A DNA stretch of 64,000 nt from Tardiphaga robiniae (GCF_001618955.1 NZ_LVYV01000012.1:1-64000), one strand, 5' to 3'; positions 35,078 to 44,871 are shown, numbered from the stretch's first letter. The notes: a model not told the origin generated them from the sequence alone. A program made the numbers and translations.

Positions 35078-36085
35078 TCACGGCGTTGCAAAGCGCAGCG
35101 TCTTGCCGCCGCCCGACATGTCGACGATGGCGAAGCCGGCGCTGGTGAGGCCGCGGGTATTGCAGTCATTGTGTTCGCGGATCTCGAATTTGCTCTCGCG
35201 CGTGCAGAGCATGCGAACGCCGCCCCAGTTCAGGGGCTTGTCGTTGAGCTTGATGGCGCGGCCGTTGTCGTCGACGGCTTCGGCGAAACTGAGGATCTGG
35301 CGGGGCTGGCCAACCACGTCGGGCCGCAGGCATTTGCCGGGCTCGATGCGATACCAGCCGCGGCTGATCACGCCCTTGCCGTCGTCGGTCGCGACTGACG
35401 CCATCACCTTGTAGGAGGTGTCGTTGCACCAGGTGAGGCCTGTCGCGGAGGGCGCCTGCACCGCGGCGATCATGGTTTCGAAGAAGTTCGGCGTCGAAAC
35501 CACATCAGCCGCAAGGCTGCGACTCTTGAGAAATGACGACAGCGCGCTCTGGGTCTTCGGTCCATCGACGCCGTCGATCGGCGCGGCGTCGTAGCCGGCG
35601 ATCACCAGCAGGCGCTGGATGGCAGCGAGCTTGGCCTGCTCGTCGTCATACTCGCTGTCTTCCGCGAGATAGGCGACCATATTGCCGTCGTCGGTCTGCG
35701 TCGGCTTGATCACCGTGAATGGCACTTGCGATTGCCCGGTGCGGCATTGCCGGGCGGCGGCGATGACGAAATTGTCCGGCGCGATGCACAGATTATCGGT
35801 GCCGTTCTGCGCAACGGGGGAGGCGCCGTAGATGCTGAGCGCGCGGGCATGCAGCAGGATGCGGTCGGCCGTCAGCGTGCCCTGCACGACGATGCGGCAT
35901 TGCGCGGGGTCGATGCGAAACCAGCCGCGTGTCGCGGTGGCGCTCTTGTCGTCGATGCCGATGGCGGCTTCGACGACATAGCTCATGCGGTTGCAGAGTT
36001 TGAGATCGGCGCGGGCGGCGTTGGTGAAGATGCAAAGTAGTAGCGCAAGGCTAACGAAGAGTGTGCGGCTTAGACCTCTCCCCAC
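35078..36085 (-). CDS. DUF1036 / peptidoglycan-binding domain protein, exported
   Basis: About 335 residues: a signal peptide (LFVSLALLLCIFTNAARA), a first DUF1036 domain (LKLCNRMSYVVEAAIG...RGWFRIDPAQC), a peptidoglycan-binding-1-like segment (LLVIAGYDAAPIDGVDGPKT) and a second DUF1036 domain (WCNDTSYKVMASVA...RGWYRIEPGKC). The function is unknown; a periplasmic, wall-associated role is inferred. The start is uncertain. The frame is open to 36,205, but that part is read through a dispersed repeat, so I begin at a GTG just inside the repeat edge. Confidence 0.78.
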   Translation of the reverse strand: MGRGLSRTLFVSLALLLCIFTNAARADLKLCNRMSYVVEAAIGIDDKSATATRGWFRIDPAQCRIVVQGTLTADRILLHARALSIYGASPVAQNGTDNLCIAPDNFVIAAARQCRTGQSQVPFTVIKPTQTDDGNMVAYLAEDSEYDDEQAKLAAIQRLLVIAGYDAAPIDGVDGPKTQSALSSFLKSRSLAADVVSTPNFFETMIAAVQAPSATGLTWCNDTSYKVMASVATDDGKGVISRGWYRIEPGKCLRPDVVGQPRQILSFAEAVDDNGRAIKLNDKPLNWGGVRMLCTRESKFEIREHNDCNTRGLTSAGFAIVDMSGGGKTLRFATP

Positions 36086-36172
36086 GTCATGGCCGGGCTT
36101 GACCCGGCCATCCAACTTTCCCGTCACGCGCCGCAAGAAAAGATGGGTGGCCGGGTCAAGCCCGGCCATGAC
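36072..36172. repeat. Dispersed inverted repeat, copy B
   Basis: The left arm CCCACGTCATGGCCGGGCTT matches copy A at 16,248-16,350. The right arm GGCCGGGTCAAGCCCGGCCA is its inverse. It lies between the DUF1036 gene and argB. Read on the minus strand it encodes AGLDPATHLFLRR...DGRVKPGHD, which would otherwise look like a protein N-terminus. Confidence 0.85.
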
Positions 36173-36201
36173 GGAGTTCTGTTGGTCGGCTGTTGCAGCC
36201 A

Positions 36202-37098
36202 TCACTTGTGGATCAGCGTGCCCGTGCCCTGATTGGTGAAGAGTTCGAGCAGCACGGCATGGGGGGTCTTGCCATCGATGATGACGACGCCTTCGACACC
36301 CTGTTCGAGCGAATAGATGCAGGTCTCGACCTTCGGGATCATGCCGCCGGAAATAGTGCCGTCGGCGATCAGCTTGCGGGCATCCTTGATCGACAGTTCC
36401 GGGATCAGCTTCTTCGACTTGTCGAGCACGCCCGGCACGTCGGTGAGCAGAAGCAGGCGCTTGGCCTTCAGCGCGCCTGCGACGGCGCCGGCAAAGGTAT
36501 CGGCATTGACGTTAAAGGTCTTGCCGTCCTTGCTTGCTGCGAGCGGCGCCAGCACCGGGATCAGCTCATAGCCGATCAGCTGGTTCAGCAGCGTGAGATC
36601 GACCTTTTCCGGCTCGCCGACAAAGCCGAGATCGACCACCTTCTCGATGTTCGAATCGGGATCGACCATGGTGCGCGTCGCCTTCGACGCGGTGACCATG
36701 TTGCCGTCCTTGCCGCATAGGCCGACGGCCTTGCCGCCGGCTTCGTTGATGTAGCTGACGATCTGTTTGTTGATCGAGCCGGCCAGCACCATCTCGACGA
36801 TCTCGATGGTGGCGGCATCGGTGATGCGCAATCCGGCGGCGAATTCCGATTTGATGCCGAGACGCTGCAGCATCTGGGCGATCTGCGGGCCGCCGCCATG
36901 CACGACCACCGGATTGATAGCGGTCTGCTCCAAGAGGACGATATCGCGGGCAAATGCGCGGGCCGTATCCTCGGCGCCCATGGCGTGCCCGCCATATTTG
37001 ATGACGATCGTCTCTTCGTCATATTGCTGCATATGGGGCAGCGCCTCCGACAGGATGCGGGCCTGGTCGAGAGCACTGATGATGGGCGCGTCGGTCAT
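36202..37098 (-). CDS. argB: Acetylglutamate kinase
   Basis: A 298-residue amino-acid kinase that phosphorylates N-acetylglutamate in arginine synthesis. The nucleotide/phosphate-binding Lys is in [11 protein letters not shown], the glycine loop is VVHGGGPQI, and the substrate site is in [19 protein letters not shown] (first part). The C-terminal Lys-containing stretch reads [10 protein letters not shown]. The length and the YEKxx-like extended N-terminus fit arginine-sensitive enzymes. It follows yihA and DUF423 on the same strand. Confidence 0.95.
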   Translation of the reverse strand: MTDAPIISALDQARILSEALPHMQQYDEETIVIKYGGHAMGAEDTARAFARDIVLLEQTAINPVVVHGGGPQIAQMLQRLGIKSEFAAGLRITDAATIEIVEMVLAGSINKQIVSYINEAGGKAVGLCGKDGNMVTASKATRTMVDPDSNIEKVVDLGFVGEPEKVDLTLLNQLIGYELIPVLAPLAASKDGKTFNVNADTFAGAVAGALKAKRLLLLTDVPGVLDKSKKLIPELSIKDARKLIADGTISGGMIPKVETCIYSLEQGVEGVVIIDGKTPHAVLLELFTNQGTGTLIHK

Positions 37099-37189
37099 GA
37101 AGCGGATCTCACGGTGAGCAATCTGCGGCGCGTTCTAGCCGATTGATCGACGCCGCGCAAAGCATCGCTGATCTGTCCAGTAGCCGGCG

Positions 37190-37570
37190 TCAGGCGCTTC
37201 TTGGCCAAGCTGCGGATACCGCCAGCGCCAGCCAGCTCAGGATCAGCAGGGTGCCGCCGGTCGGTGCGGCCATTGTGAACAAGCCGTGACCGACATATTG
37301 GCGCAGGGTCAGGTCGCCGGCGAAGAGCGCGGCAGCGATGACGAAGCCGAAGGCGGCTGTCAGGCCGATCTGCAGATGGGCGACGCCGCGCTCGATCAAA
37401 GCGACGGCGCCGAGAATGGCGGCCGCATGAAACAGCAGCATCGAAGAGGCCGAGGCCAGTCGCGCCGCGTCCGGCTGGTGCGCCGAAGCGGCGGCGAGAA
37501 TGACGCCGTCGGCGCCCATCACGCCGGCCAGGATGACAAGAATGCGAAACAGGCTAAAACGGGTCATCAA
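37190..37570 (-). CDS. DUF423 domain-containing membrane protein
   Basis: A 126-residue protein with four hydrophobic helices. The DUF423 pattern is visible in ILAGVMGADGVILAAASAHQ, ASSMLLFHAAAILG and a C-terminal MAAPTGGTLLILSWLALA (split by the family's conserved P-x-G-G). The function is unknown. Its start overlaps the yihA stop by four bases, so the two are translationally coupled. Confidence 0.87.
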   Translation of the reverse strand: MMTRFSLFRILVILAGVMGADGVILAAASAHQPDAARLASASSMLLFHAAAILGAVALIERGVAHLQIGLTAAFGFVIAAALFAGDLTLRQYVGHGLFTMAAPTGGTLLILSWLALAVSAAWPRSA

Positions 37571-38217
37571 TTGCGCTCGTTCAACAGGCGGACCATTGCA
37601 GCCCGCAATTCGGCCATGCCGTCACCGGTGCGCGATGATGTGACCAGCACGTCCGGAAAGGCTGCCGGGTGAGTCCGCAACTCTGTGCGAACCTCTTCGA
37701 AGGTCTTTTCGAGTTCGCTCTTCTTCACCTGATCAGCCTTGGTCAGCACGATCTGGTAGCTGACCGCAGAGCGATCGAGGGACTTGAGCACGTCGAGGTC
37801 GACATCCTTCAGGCCATGCCGGGAGTCGATCAGGACGTAGACACGGGCGAGGCTCGCGCGGCCCTGGAGGAAATTGTAGATCAGCTTGGTCCAGGACGCG
37901 ATCTTGACCTTCGGCGCCGAGGCATAGCCGTAGCCGGGCATATCCACGAGTCGGAAGTCGGAGCCATCGGGACCTTCGAAGAAGATCAGCTCCTGGGTGC
38001 GGCCCGGCGTATGCGAGGTCCGCGCCAGTGCATTACGGCCAGTGAGCGAATTGATCAGGCTGGATTTGCCGACATTGGAGCGGCCGGCAAAGGCCACTTC
38101 CATCCCTGCCATTGGCGGCAGCGTCTCGATCGAGGGCGAGGCCCAGATGAACGTCCATTCGCCTGCAAAAAGCAGGCGGCCCTGTTCGATCAGCTTCGCA
38201 TCGGTGTCAGTGGTCAT
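37567..38217 (-). CDS. yihA: Ribosome biogenesis GTP-binding protein YihA/YsxC (EngB)
   Basis: A 216-residue TRAFAC GTPase needed for 50S subunit assembly. G1 is AGRSNVGKSSL, G2 includes RTSHTPGRT, G3 is DMPGYGYA, G4 is VLTKADQ and G5 is TSSRTG. The start is the ATG of MTTDTDAKL; upstream in-frame codons add an unlikely Pro/Arg-rich tail. It follows yidC by about 60 bases in the conserved rpmH-rnpA-yidC-yihA order. Confidence 0.94.
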   Translation of the reverse strand: MTTDTDAKLIEQGRLLFAGEWTFIWASPSIETLPPMAGMEVAFAGRSNVGKSSLINSLTGRNALARTSHTPGRTQELIFFEGPDGSDFRLVDMPGYGYASAPKVKIASWTKLIYNFLQGRASLARVYVLIDSRHGLKDVDLDVLKSLDRSAVSYQIVLTKADQVKKSELEKTFEEVRTELRTHPAAFPDVLVTSSRTGDGMAELRAAMVRLLNERN

Positions 38218-38278
38218 GCGAAGTCTTTCCGGCTGCGCGCCCCGGCGTTGCGCCGGGGGCATCAGCCACTTGGTTTGA

Positions 38279-40138
38279 TCAGGTGGTCTTCTTCTTCGCG
38301 AAGGTCGACTTCACGTTATCGAACAGCTCGACCTTCACGCCGTTGCGATTCATGATGTAGGCCTGCTGCAGCACCGAGAGGGTGTTGTTCCATGCCCAGT
38401 AGATCACGAGACCGGCCGGGAAGCCGGCGAGCATGAAGGTGAAGATCAGCGGCATCCAGTCGAAGATCATCTTCTGCGTCGGATCCGGCGGCGTCGGATT
38501 CAACTTCATCTGGAACCACATCGTGATGCCCATGATGATCGGCCAGATGCCGAGCGCGAGGTAGTGACCGAACACCGGAATCGTCGTCGGATCGAAGGGG
38601 ATCAGGCCGAACAGGTTGAACAGATTGGTCGGATCATGCGCCGAGAGATCCTTGATCCAGCCGAAGAACGGCGCATGGCGCATTTCGATGGTGACGAACA
38701 GAACCTTGTAGAGCGAGAAGAACACCGGGATCTGCAACATGACGGGAAGGCAACCGGCGATCGGGTTGATCTTCTCCTTCTTGTAGATCTCCATCATCTC
38801 CTGCTGCTGCTTCATTTTGTCGTCAGGGAAGCGCTCCTTGAGCGCCGCCAGCTGCGGCTGCACGGCCTTCATCTTCGCCATCGAGGCGTAGGACTTCGAG
38901 GCCAGCGGGAAGAAGATGATCTTCACCAGCACCGTCACCAGCAGAATGGCGATGCCGAAGTTCCCGAACAGGTGGAAGAACCAGTCGAGCGCCAGGAACA
39001 TCGGCTTGGTGATGAAGTAGAACCAGCCCCAGTCGATCAGAAGGTCGAAGTGGTTGAGGCCGAGCGCCTGATTGTAGCCGCCGAGGCCGACAGCCAGCGG
39101 GAAGTTGATGCCGACGGTGGCCGCTTCCTTGGCGCCGGCGAACAGGCGGGCATTGGCCGTGCCGGTGCCGCCGATCGCAATGGTCTGCGCGTCCTGCAGA
39201 TAATCGGTCTGGTAGGTCCGCTGGGTGCCGGTCAGGTTCGACGAGAAACGGGCCTGCAGCTGCGCATTGGTGTCGGGCAGCAGTGCCGAAGCCCAGTATT
39301 TGTCGGTGATGCCGAGCCAGGCATTGGTGACCTTGAAATTCACCGCCTTGGCTTCGTCGATCTTCTTGTAACCGTATTCCTGCAGGCCCTGGTCGCCGAG
39401 ATAGCCGACGAGGCCTTCATGCAGGATGTAATAGCCTTCGACATGCGGCGTGCCGTGGCGCGAGATCAGCGCGAAGGGATACAGCGTCACCGGCGCGTTG
39501 CCGATATTGCTGACGTCATCCTTGACCGAGAACAGGTAGCGGTCGTCGATCGAGATGGTGCGGGTGAAAGTCAGGCCGTCGCCGTTGTTGTACTTGAGCA
39601 CGACGGGCGTGGTCGGCGTCAGGGAGTTGGAGCCTTCCTGCTGCCACTGGGTGTTCTGGTCGGGAATCTTGGTGTTCGCACCGGCGGCGGCGACCCAGCC
39701 GAACTCGGCATAATAAGGCGCGGCAGTGCCGGAGGGGGAGAACAGCACGATCGCCGGCGACTTCGGATCCACGGTGTCGCGGAACTTGGTCAGCGAGATA
39801 TCGTCGAGGCGCGCGCCCTTCAGCGCGATGCTGCCGGAGATGCGCGGCGTGTCGATCTTGACGCGCTGCGACGCTGCAATGGCGCTATCGCGGCTGACGA
39901 TCGGAGCGTTGGCCGGCGCCACATTCGTGGGTGCGCCGCCTGCGGCGGTGGAATTCGCGGTCGGCGTCGTGCTGCCGGGCGTGGCGTTTGGCTGTGCGGT
40001 CGGGTTGGCGAGCTGGGTCTGCGTCGCGGTCTGTGCGCGCTGCTTCTCCATCTGCGGAATATTGTAAAAATATTGCCAGCCGATCAGCACCAGGCCGGAA
40101 AGAATGACGGCAATGATGGTGTTGCGATTATCGATCAT
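38279..40138 (-). CDS. yidC: Membrane protein insertase YidC
   Basis: A 619-residue insertase for inner-membrane proteins. It has the N-terminal anchor (NTIIAVILSGLVLIGWQYFY) and a low-complexity Thr/Ala/Pro linker (about 35-80). The large periplasmic P1 domain (about 85-355) follows. The C-terminal five-helix insertase domain has KSYASMAKMKAVQPQLAALK, with the conserved coiled loop, and INPIAGCLPVMLQIPVFFSL. The tail KKKTT is basic. Complete and typical of the long Gram-negative form. Confidence 0.95.
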   Translation of the reverse strand: MIDNRNTIIAVILSGLVLIGWQYFYNIPQMEKQRAQTATQTQLANPTAQPNATPGSTTPTANSTAAGGAPTNVAPANAPIVSRDSAIAASQRVKIDTPRISGSIALKGARLDDISLTKFRDTVDPKSPAIVLFSPSGTAAPYYAEFGWVAAAGANTKIPDQNTQWQQEGSNSLTPTTPVVLKYNNGDGLTFTRTISIDDRYLFSVKDDVSNIGNAPVTLYPFALISRHGTPHVEGYYILHEGLVGYLGDQGLQEYGYKKIDEAKAVNFKVTNAWLGITDKYWASALLPDTNAQLQARFSSNLTGTQRTYQTDYLQDAQTIAIGGTGTANARLFAGAKEAATVGINFPLAVGLGGYNQALGLNHFDLLIDWGWFYFITKPMFLALDWFFHLFGNFGIAILLVTVLVKIIFFPLASKSYASMAKMKAVQPQLAALKERFPDDKMKQQQEMMEIYKKEKINPIAGCLPVMLQIPVFFSLYKVLFVTIEMRHAPFFGWIKDLSAHDPTNLFNLFGLIPFDPTTIPVFGHYLALGIWPIIMGITMWFQMKLNPTPPDPTQKMIFDWMPLIFTFMLAGFPAGLVIYWAWNNTLSVLQQAYIMNRNGVKVELFDNVKSTFAKKKTT

Positions 40139-40211
40139 CGTTCAGGTCTCGTCATTCAAATGCGGGTGCGGCTCTCGCGGCCAGCTGCGCGCTTGTGGCA
40201 GGCTGGAAGCG

Positions 40212-40574
40212 TCAGGTCACGTCAGTTTTAGAAGATTGCATCTTAGCGGATTGCCGATCGAGGCGGTGCAGCGCCGAGCGGAGGTCGTCGAGCATGGTCG
40301 TGAAGTCGCGTTGGAGCGCGACACGACGGCCGACTAGCACATAATCGCTGTGGGGTCGCATGGATAAGACATCGACGCGCTTCACCAGTTCGCGAAGCCT
40401 GCGCCGGATCCGGTTCCGCTCGGTGGCGGTTCCGTTCTTTTTGGTCACGGTAAAGCCGACCCGGATCGGGCCGTCGTCGTCACGTCGCCGGGTCTGCATC
40501 ACAAAGGCAGGGCTGTTCACCCGCGGCCCATTGGCAGCGGCGAGAAAGTCCGCCCGCTGCCGTAACCGGTTCAT
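40212..40574 (-). CDS. rnpA: Ribonuclease P protein component
   Basis: A 120-residue RNase P protein that helps the catalytic RNA trim tRNA 5' ends. The signature ERNRIRRRLRELVKR (RNR motif) is present, and the start MNRLRQRADFLAAA is typical of alphaproteobacteria. It lies 24 bases downstream of rpmH and 73 bases upstream of yidC. The RNA partner gene (rnpB) is not in the window. Confidence 0.93.
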   Translation of the reverse strand: MNRLRQRADFLAAANGPRVNSPAFVMQTRRRDDDGPIRVGFTVTKKNGTATERNRIRRRLRELVKRVDVLSMRPHSDYVLVGRRVALQRDFTTMLDDLRSALHRLDRQSAKMQSSKTDVT

Positions 40575-40598
40575 GATGAACTCTCGGGAGAGATCCGA

Positions 40599-40733
40599 TC
40601 AGGCGCTGAGGCGCTTGCGGCCACGTGCGCGGCGCGCAGCCAGAACCTTGCGGCCGCCAACTGTCGCCAAGCGAGCGCGGAAGCCGTGACGGCGCTTGCG
40701 CACCAATTTCGAGGGTTGATAAGTCCGCTTCAC
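40599..40733 (-). CDS. rpmH: 50S ribosomal protein L34
   Basis: A 44-residue basic protein: [20 protein letters not shown] opens it and [18 protein letters not shown] ends it. This is the complete, highly conserved L34. The start codon is GTG, with GGAG eight bases upstream. It heads the rpmH-rnpA-yidC-yihA run. Confidence 0.97.
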
Positions 40734-41129
40734 GGGTCGTTCTCCGCTGACCGGGCAATTCGCCGAGTAATTTGAGGTAAGTCCTAAGATGTTGGCTCAA
40801 CGAGCCATTTCCGGCCCAAAGACGAGCCGCACCCGATCTAAAACCGGGCCATCGCGGACAGTTGGCGGGCTTATACGGGAGCGTCCTGTTTTCGTCAATG
40901 TTGCCCTGTAGCGGTGTTCCGGTCCGTCAAACTCCTGGAACCGCGGGATTAATCCCATTTGTTCGGTGTTTTCAGGTTGTTGGCGGTTGTGAAATTGCTC
41001 TATGGCTTAAGCGTGTTCGCTCAGCGGACAAATTTAAGAATTGGTCGCAAACATCATCGTAACAAATCGTCGTTGGACCCGTATCTCTCGATAGTTCAGC
41101 GTCAGACCGTGAGATCAGAGGCCAATATT
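40734..41129. other. Intergenic region between divergent rpmH and the histidine kinase gene
   Basis: About 400 bases without a convincing gene. It must hold the rpmH promoter (minus strand) and the kinase promoter (plus strand). The right half is AT-richer. The kinase frame is open back to 40,959 but lacks an ATG with a ribosome binding site there. No repeat or RNA gene was recognised. Confidence 0.5.
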
Positions 41130-42608
41130 GTGTCTTCGGCCGGCGAAAAGCCCATCGAGCCCGCGTTCAGGCTCGGCCCCATGCGACGGCTGGGGCTGTC
41201 GGGCAAGCTGTTGCTGCTCACCATTCCGCTGGTGCTGATTGCCGAAATTCTCATTTATGTGCCCTCGATCGCTAATTTCCGGATCAACCGGCTGAACGAC
41301 AGGCTGGCCGCGGCCAATACGGCAGCGCTGGTGCTGGACGCCGCGCCGCTCGGCATGGTCCCGGAATCGCTGTCGCGACAAATCCTGAGCAGCATCGGCG
41401 CCCGTGCGGTGGCCATCAAGATGGGCCAGCAGCGCCGTCTGCTTGCCAGTGCGGATCTTCCGTCGCAGATCGATCATGACATCGACATGCGGTCGATGAC
41501 GGTGTGGTCGGCGATCGTCGATGCGTTCGAAGTCATGCTGGAAACCGGCGATCAGACGATGCGCATCATCGGGCCGGCGCCCGGCGGGGCGCAATTCATT
41601 GAAGTGGTGGTCGATGAATTGCCGCTGCGGCAGGCGATGTATCGTTTTTCCAGCAATCTGTTGTGGGTGTCGCTGGGATTGGCGATTCTCTCAGCGGGGC
41701 TGGTCTATCTGGCGCTGCATTATCTGTTCGTGCGGCCGATGCGGAATTTGACGGCCAATCTCGTCGCTTTCCATGAAAACCCCGAGAGCTCGGCGCGGAT
41801 CATCGTGCCGAGCCAGCGCGCCGACGAAATCGGAGTGGCGGAGCGCGAATTGTCCGACATGCAGCGCGATCTTGTTTCGATGCTGCATCAGAAGAGTCGT
41901 CTTGCTGCGCTCGGCCTTGCGGTCTCGAAGATCAATCATGACCTGCGCAACCTGCTTGCGTCGTCGCAATTGCTGTCGGATCAGCTCGCCAGCGTGCCCG
42001 ATCCGCGCGTGCAGCGCTTTGCGCCAAAGCTGATGCGCTCGCTGGAGCGCGCCATCGCCTTCTGCCAGTCGACGCTCTCTTATGGCCGCGCGCAGGAAGC
42101 TGCCCCCGATCGCAAGATGATTCTCGTCGAGCCGGTGGTCAACGAAGTCCGCGAATCGGCCGGGCTTGCGACCGACGCGTCGATCGGTTGGGTCAACGCC
42201 ATCGAGCGAGGGCTGATGATTGATGCCGATCCCGACCAGTTGTTTCGCATTTTGCTCAATCTGGTCCGCAATGCGGCCCAGGCACTGGAGGGGCAGCCGC
42301 AGAGCGACGTCGCCCCGCAGCAGATCCGCATCACCGGCCGCCGCGAAGGCGCTGTCACCATTCTCGAAGTGTCCGACACCGGCCCTGGCGTCCCGCAGCG
42401 GGCGCGCGACCACCTGTTTGAAGCATTTCAGGGCTCGTCCCGCCCCGGCGGTAGCGGGCTGGGCCTCGCGATCGCGGCCGAACTGGTCCGCGCCCATGAC
42501 GGCGATATTCACCTTGTGGAAGGCACTTTGGGCGCCACCTTCCGGATCAGCCTTCCGGACCGGCCGGTGGAACTGCACAGCATCCGCAACGAACGTGCGC
42601 GGGCCTGA
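41130..42608 (+). CDS. Sensor histidine kinase, membrane-bound
   Basis: About 492 residues. Two membrane helices (about 25-47 and 170-195) flank an extracytoplasmic sensor region and are followed by a HAMP-like linker. Next comes the H-box GLAVSKINHDLRNLLASSQL (with the phospho-acceptor His), then the N box LLNLVRNAAQAL, G1 VSDTGPGVP and G2 GGSGLGLAIAAEL. No response regulator is adjacent, so it is an orphan kinase. The start is a GTG preceded by AGAGG; another GTG lies seven codons upstream. It is read just upstream of the tRNA-Arg integration site. Confidence 0.87.
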   Translation: MSSAGEKPIEPAFRLGPMRRLGLSGKLLLLTIPLVLIAEILIYVPSIANFRINRLNDRLAAANTAALVLDAAPLGMVPESLSRQILSSIGARAVAIKMGQQRRLLASADLPSQIDHDIDMRSMTVWSAIVDAFEVMLETGDQTMRIIGPAPGGAQFIEVVVDELPLRQAMYRFSSNLLWVSLGLAILSAGLVYLALHYLFVRPMRNLTANLVAFHENPESSARIIVPSQRADEIGVAERELSDMQRDLVSMLHQKSRLAALGLAVSKINHDLRNLLASSQLLSDQLASVPDPRVQRFAPKLMRSLERAIAFCQSTLSYGRAQEAAPDRKMILVEPVVNEVRESAGLATDASIGWVNAIERGLMIDADPDQLFRILLNLVRNAAQALEGQPQSDVAPQQIRITGRREGAVTILEVSDTGPGVPQRARDHLFEAFQGSSRPGGSGLGLAIAAELVRAHDGDIHLVEGTLGATFRISLPDRPVELHSIRNERARA

Positions 42609-42758
42609 GCCGTCTTTTCCGGGTATGTCACGGGAGTGAAATAAGCGGCTCAGGGCGCTTGCCAAGCCGGGTCCGACCCGGTAGCTATGGCCCGCTTTCG
42701 CAAACATCGTTTCCGAAACGCATCCGGTGCTGGCGGCTTTAGCCCCACATCGCGGCAC

Positions 42759-42835
42759 GCGCCCGTAGCTCAGCTGGATAGAGCACGTGACTACGAATCA
42801 CGGGGTCAGAGGTTCGAATCCTTTCGGGCGCGCCA
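42759..42835 (+). tRNA. tRNA-Arg (anticodon ACG)
   Basis: A 77-base cloverleaf: acceptor GCGCCCG pairs with CGGGCGC, the D arm has AGCTCAGCTGGATAGAGC, the anticodon loop is GACTACGAATC (ACG) and the T arm has GGTTCGAATCC. CCA is encoded at the 3' end. Its last 17 bases are duplicated at 59,505-59,521, so it is the attachment site of the island that follows. Confidence 0.96.
42819..42835 (+). repeat. attL-type direct repeat (tRNA 3' end)
   Basis: TCCTTTCGGGCGCGCCA forms the 3' end of tRNA-Arg and occurs identically at 59,505-59,521. The insertion regenerated an intact tRNA. Confidence 0.88.
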
Positions 42836-42933
42836 ATCAACCTGAAAACGCTTGAAGATCAATAAGTAGCGCAGATACAAACGCTTACTGCCGCGTGGTG
42901 GTCACAAGCGGTGGGTCAGTTGTGCGAATATTG

Positions 42934-44772
42934 ATGGGCGTCATTCGAGACAGGCACGGCACGTTTTGTGCGCGGAAGACCGTCCCCGAAAAGCCGAAAG
43001 GACTCCAAGCCGCCGTTGCGCGTGTGCTGGAGAACGGCAAAGCAGCCCAGAAGCATCTCAAGAAATCACTAGGCACCAAGGATGCCCGTGAGGCCAACAT
43101 ACGTGCCAAGCCGGTGCTCGCAGAGTTCGACAGGATCATCGCTAAAGCACAGGCCTTGATTGCGGAGAACAGTGCGCCGGTAGTCGCACGCACCAACCTG
43201 AACGACACCGAAATCGCGCGGATGTCGGAGTACGTATACTCCAAGGCGCTCGCGTGGGATGAGCGCATCCGGTTCGGCGGGCGAGACGAAATGGAGCGTT
43301 TGGAGGCCGAACAGAACCTCAGGGAAGAAGGTGTTCCACGTGAACCTTGGGCGATCCCCTACGAGGACTGGCCGCGCCGGGGCATCCCGCTACAGGTCCT
43401 TCGCGAAAGCCATGACGAACTGATCGATACGCAACGTGCCATGCGGGCGGCAGCGGCTGTTGGCGACACCTCTGCTGTGCAAGAACAAATCGACGACGCT
43501 TTGCAGGCCTTCGGCATTCGTCTTCAAGAAAATAGCGCGGCGTATACCAAGCTCGCAACAGCGTGCCTGAGTGCGTACCTGAGGGCTCTGGATGCCATTG
43601 GAAAGCGTGACGAGGGCATCACCGTTGTGACGCCACAGGTGCCTCACGTAGACCGCTCCGAACTTGCTGAGAGTGACACCCTTAGGCAAGCACTAGACGG
43701 ATGGAAGCGTCATCGCCCTCGGCCTACGAGGACCGTCTCAGAGTTCACTCGCAGCGTTGAGATGTTCGTTCAGCTTAACGGCAATCTGCCCGTGGTCGCC
43801 ATTCGCAAGAAGCACGCGCTGAACTACAGAAAGGCTCTGCAGGATGTCCCAAAGCTGCGTAAAGGTGCGTTACTGTTGGCCCCTCTACCTGTTCAGGCTG
43901 AGTGGGGGCGTGAACATCCCGACGAACCAAAAATCACTGCAGCCACCATCAATAAGCAATTAGGCGCTGTCCAATCCGTTTGTGTTTGGGCGAACGATAA
44001 CGGTCTCGTGTCCGATGATGCACAGTGGACAGACCCATTTAGTAAAATGCGATTACCGGAAGACCGCTCAGAGCGTACGTCCTTCGACATCGCAGAGCTA
44101 CAGATGCTGTTTGATACGTCTGTGTTCACGGATCACGATTACCCTTTAGGGGGACGAGAGGAAGCCAGTTTCTGGTTGCCGTTGCTCGCTCTCTTTTCAG
44201 GCGCACGGCAAGCTGAGTTGGGTGGGCTCACTGTAGCGAACGTAAGGGTTGATGCGGCGACCGGAATACAGCTGTTGTATTTTGTGACTGAGAGAGCGCG
44301 CGGGAAACGCGTGAAAACGGATTCCTCCGAGCGCGTCGTGCCTCTGCATCCTGAGATTATCCGGCTTGGCTTTTTGACCTACGTGGCATCGAGGCGGAGC
44401 GCCGATGGCAACAAGGCTTGGCTGTTTCCCTTGTTGGCACCCGACCGAGGTAGCGCGGGAGTGCCTGCATGGTCAAAATGGTTCGGGCGCTACCTCAGAG
44501 CTGCGGGCGTTACCGATCAGGCAAAGGTCTTTCACAGCTTTCGGCATACCGTAAAGGACGCGCTGCGGCGCGGTGAGGCTGACCACGAGGTTCGCGAAGC
44601 TCTTATCGGGCACGCAAACGATTCCTCAGTGAGCGGCGGATACGGTGCAAGCTCAATGCTTTCACGGTTCGGTGCAAAGCGATTAGCCGCAGCCATCAAG
44701 CGCATTTCGTATCCGGGCCTCGACCTTGCCAAGGTGCGCCCGTTCGTTGCTTCGGACCGCAAGAAGCGCTGA
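42934..44772 (+). CDS. Tyrosine-type site-specific integrase
   Basis: About 612 residues. The N-terminal part (about 1-30) resembles the DUF6538-type start of many Rhizobiales integrases (RDRHGTFCARKTVPEKPKG). A long helical region is followed by a SAM-like core-binding domain (about 245-375) and the catalytic domain. The catalytic residues visible are Arg in LFSGARQAELGG, His and Arg in FHSFRHTVKDAL, His in LIGHAND and a Tyr in GGYGASS. It presumably integrates and excises the island at tRNA-Arg. The frame is open from 42,895; I use the ATG of MGVIRDRHG. Confidence 0.9.
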   Translation: MGVIRDRHGTFCARKTVPEKPKGLQAAVARVLENGKAAQKHLKKSLGTKDAREANIRAKPVLAEFDRIIAKAQALIAENSAPVVARTNLNDTEIARMSEYVYSKALAWDERIRFGGRDEMERLEAEQNLREEGVPREPWAIPYEDWPRRGIPLQVLRESHDELIDTQRAMRAAAAVGDTSAVQEQIDDALQAFGIRLQENSAAYTKLATACLSAYLRALDAIGKRDEGITVVTPQVPHVDRSELAESDTLRQALDGWKRHRPRPTRTVSEFTRSVEMFVQLNGNLPVVAIRKKHALNYRKALQDVPKLRKGALLLAPLPVQAEWGREHPDEPKITAATINKQLGAVQSVCVWANDNGLVSDDAQWTDPFSKMRLPEDRSERTSFDIAELQMLFDTSVFTDHDYPLGGREEASFWLPLLALFSGARQAELGGLTVANVRVDAATGIQLLYFVTERARGKRVKTDSSERVVPLHPEIIRLGFLTYVASRRSADGNKAWLFPLLAPDRGSAGVPAWSKWFGRYLRAAGVTDQAKVFHSFRHTVKDALRRGEADHEVREALIGHANDSSVSGGYGASSMLSRFGAKRLAAAIKRISYPGLDLAKVRPFVASDRKKR

Positions 44773-44871
44773 GCGCCTCTCTGTCCGCCTGTTGATTTCA
44801 GTAAGCGTTGCGTTGCGTAAAACAATGTCAATCGACCCTGAGGGTCTGCATCACATCACAAGGGGTGAGGG

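Noticed and set aside
38564-40231. Plus-strand frame of 555 codons over yidC
   Set aside because: Antisense to yidC; composition typical of a GC-rich shadow.
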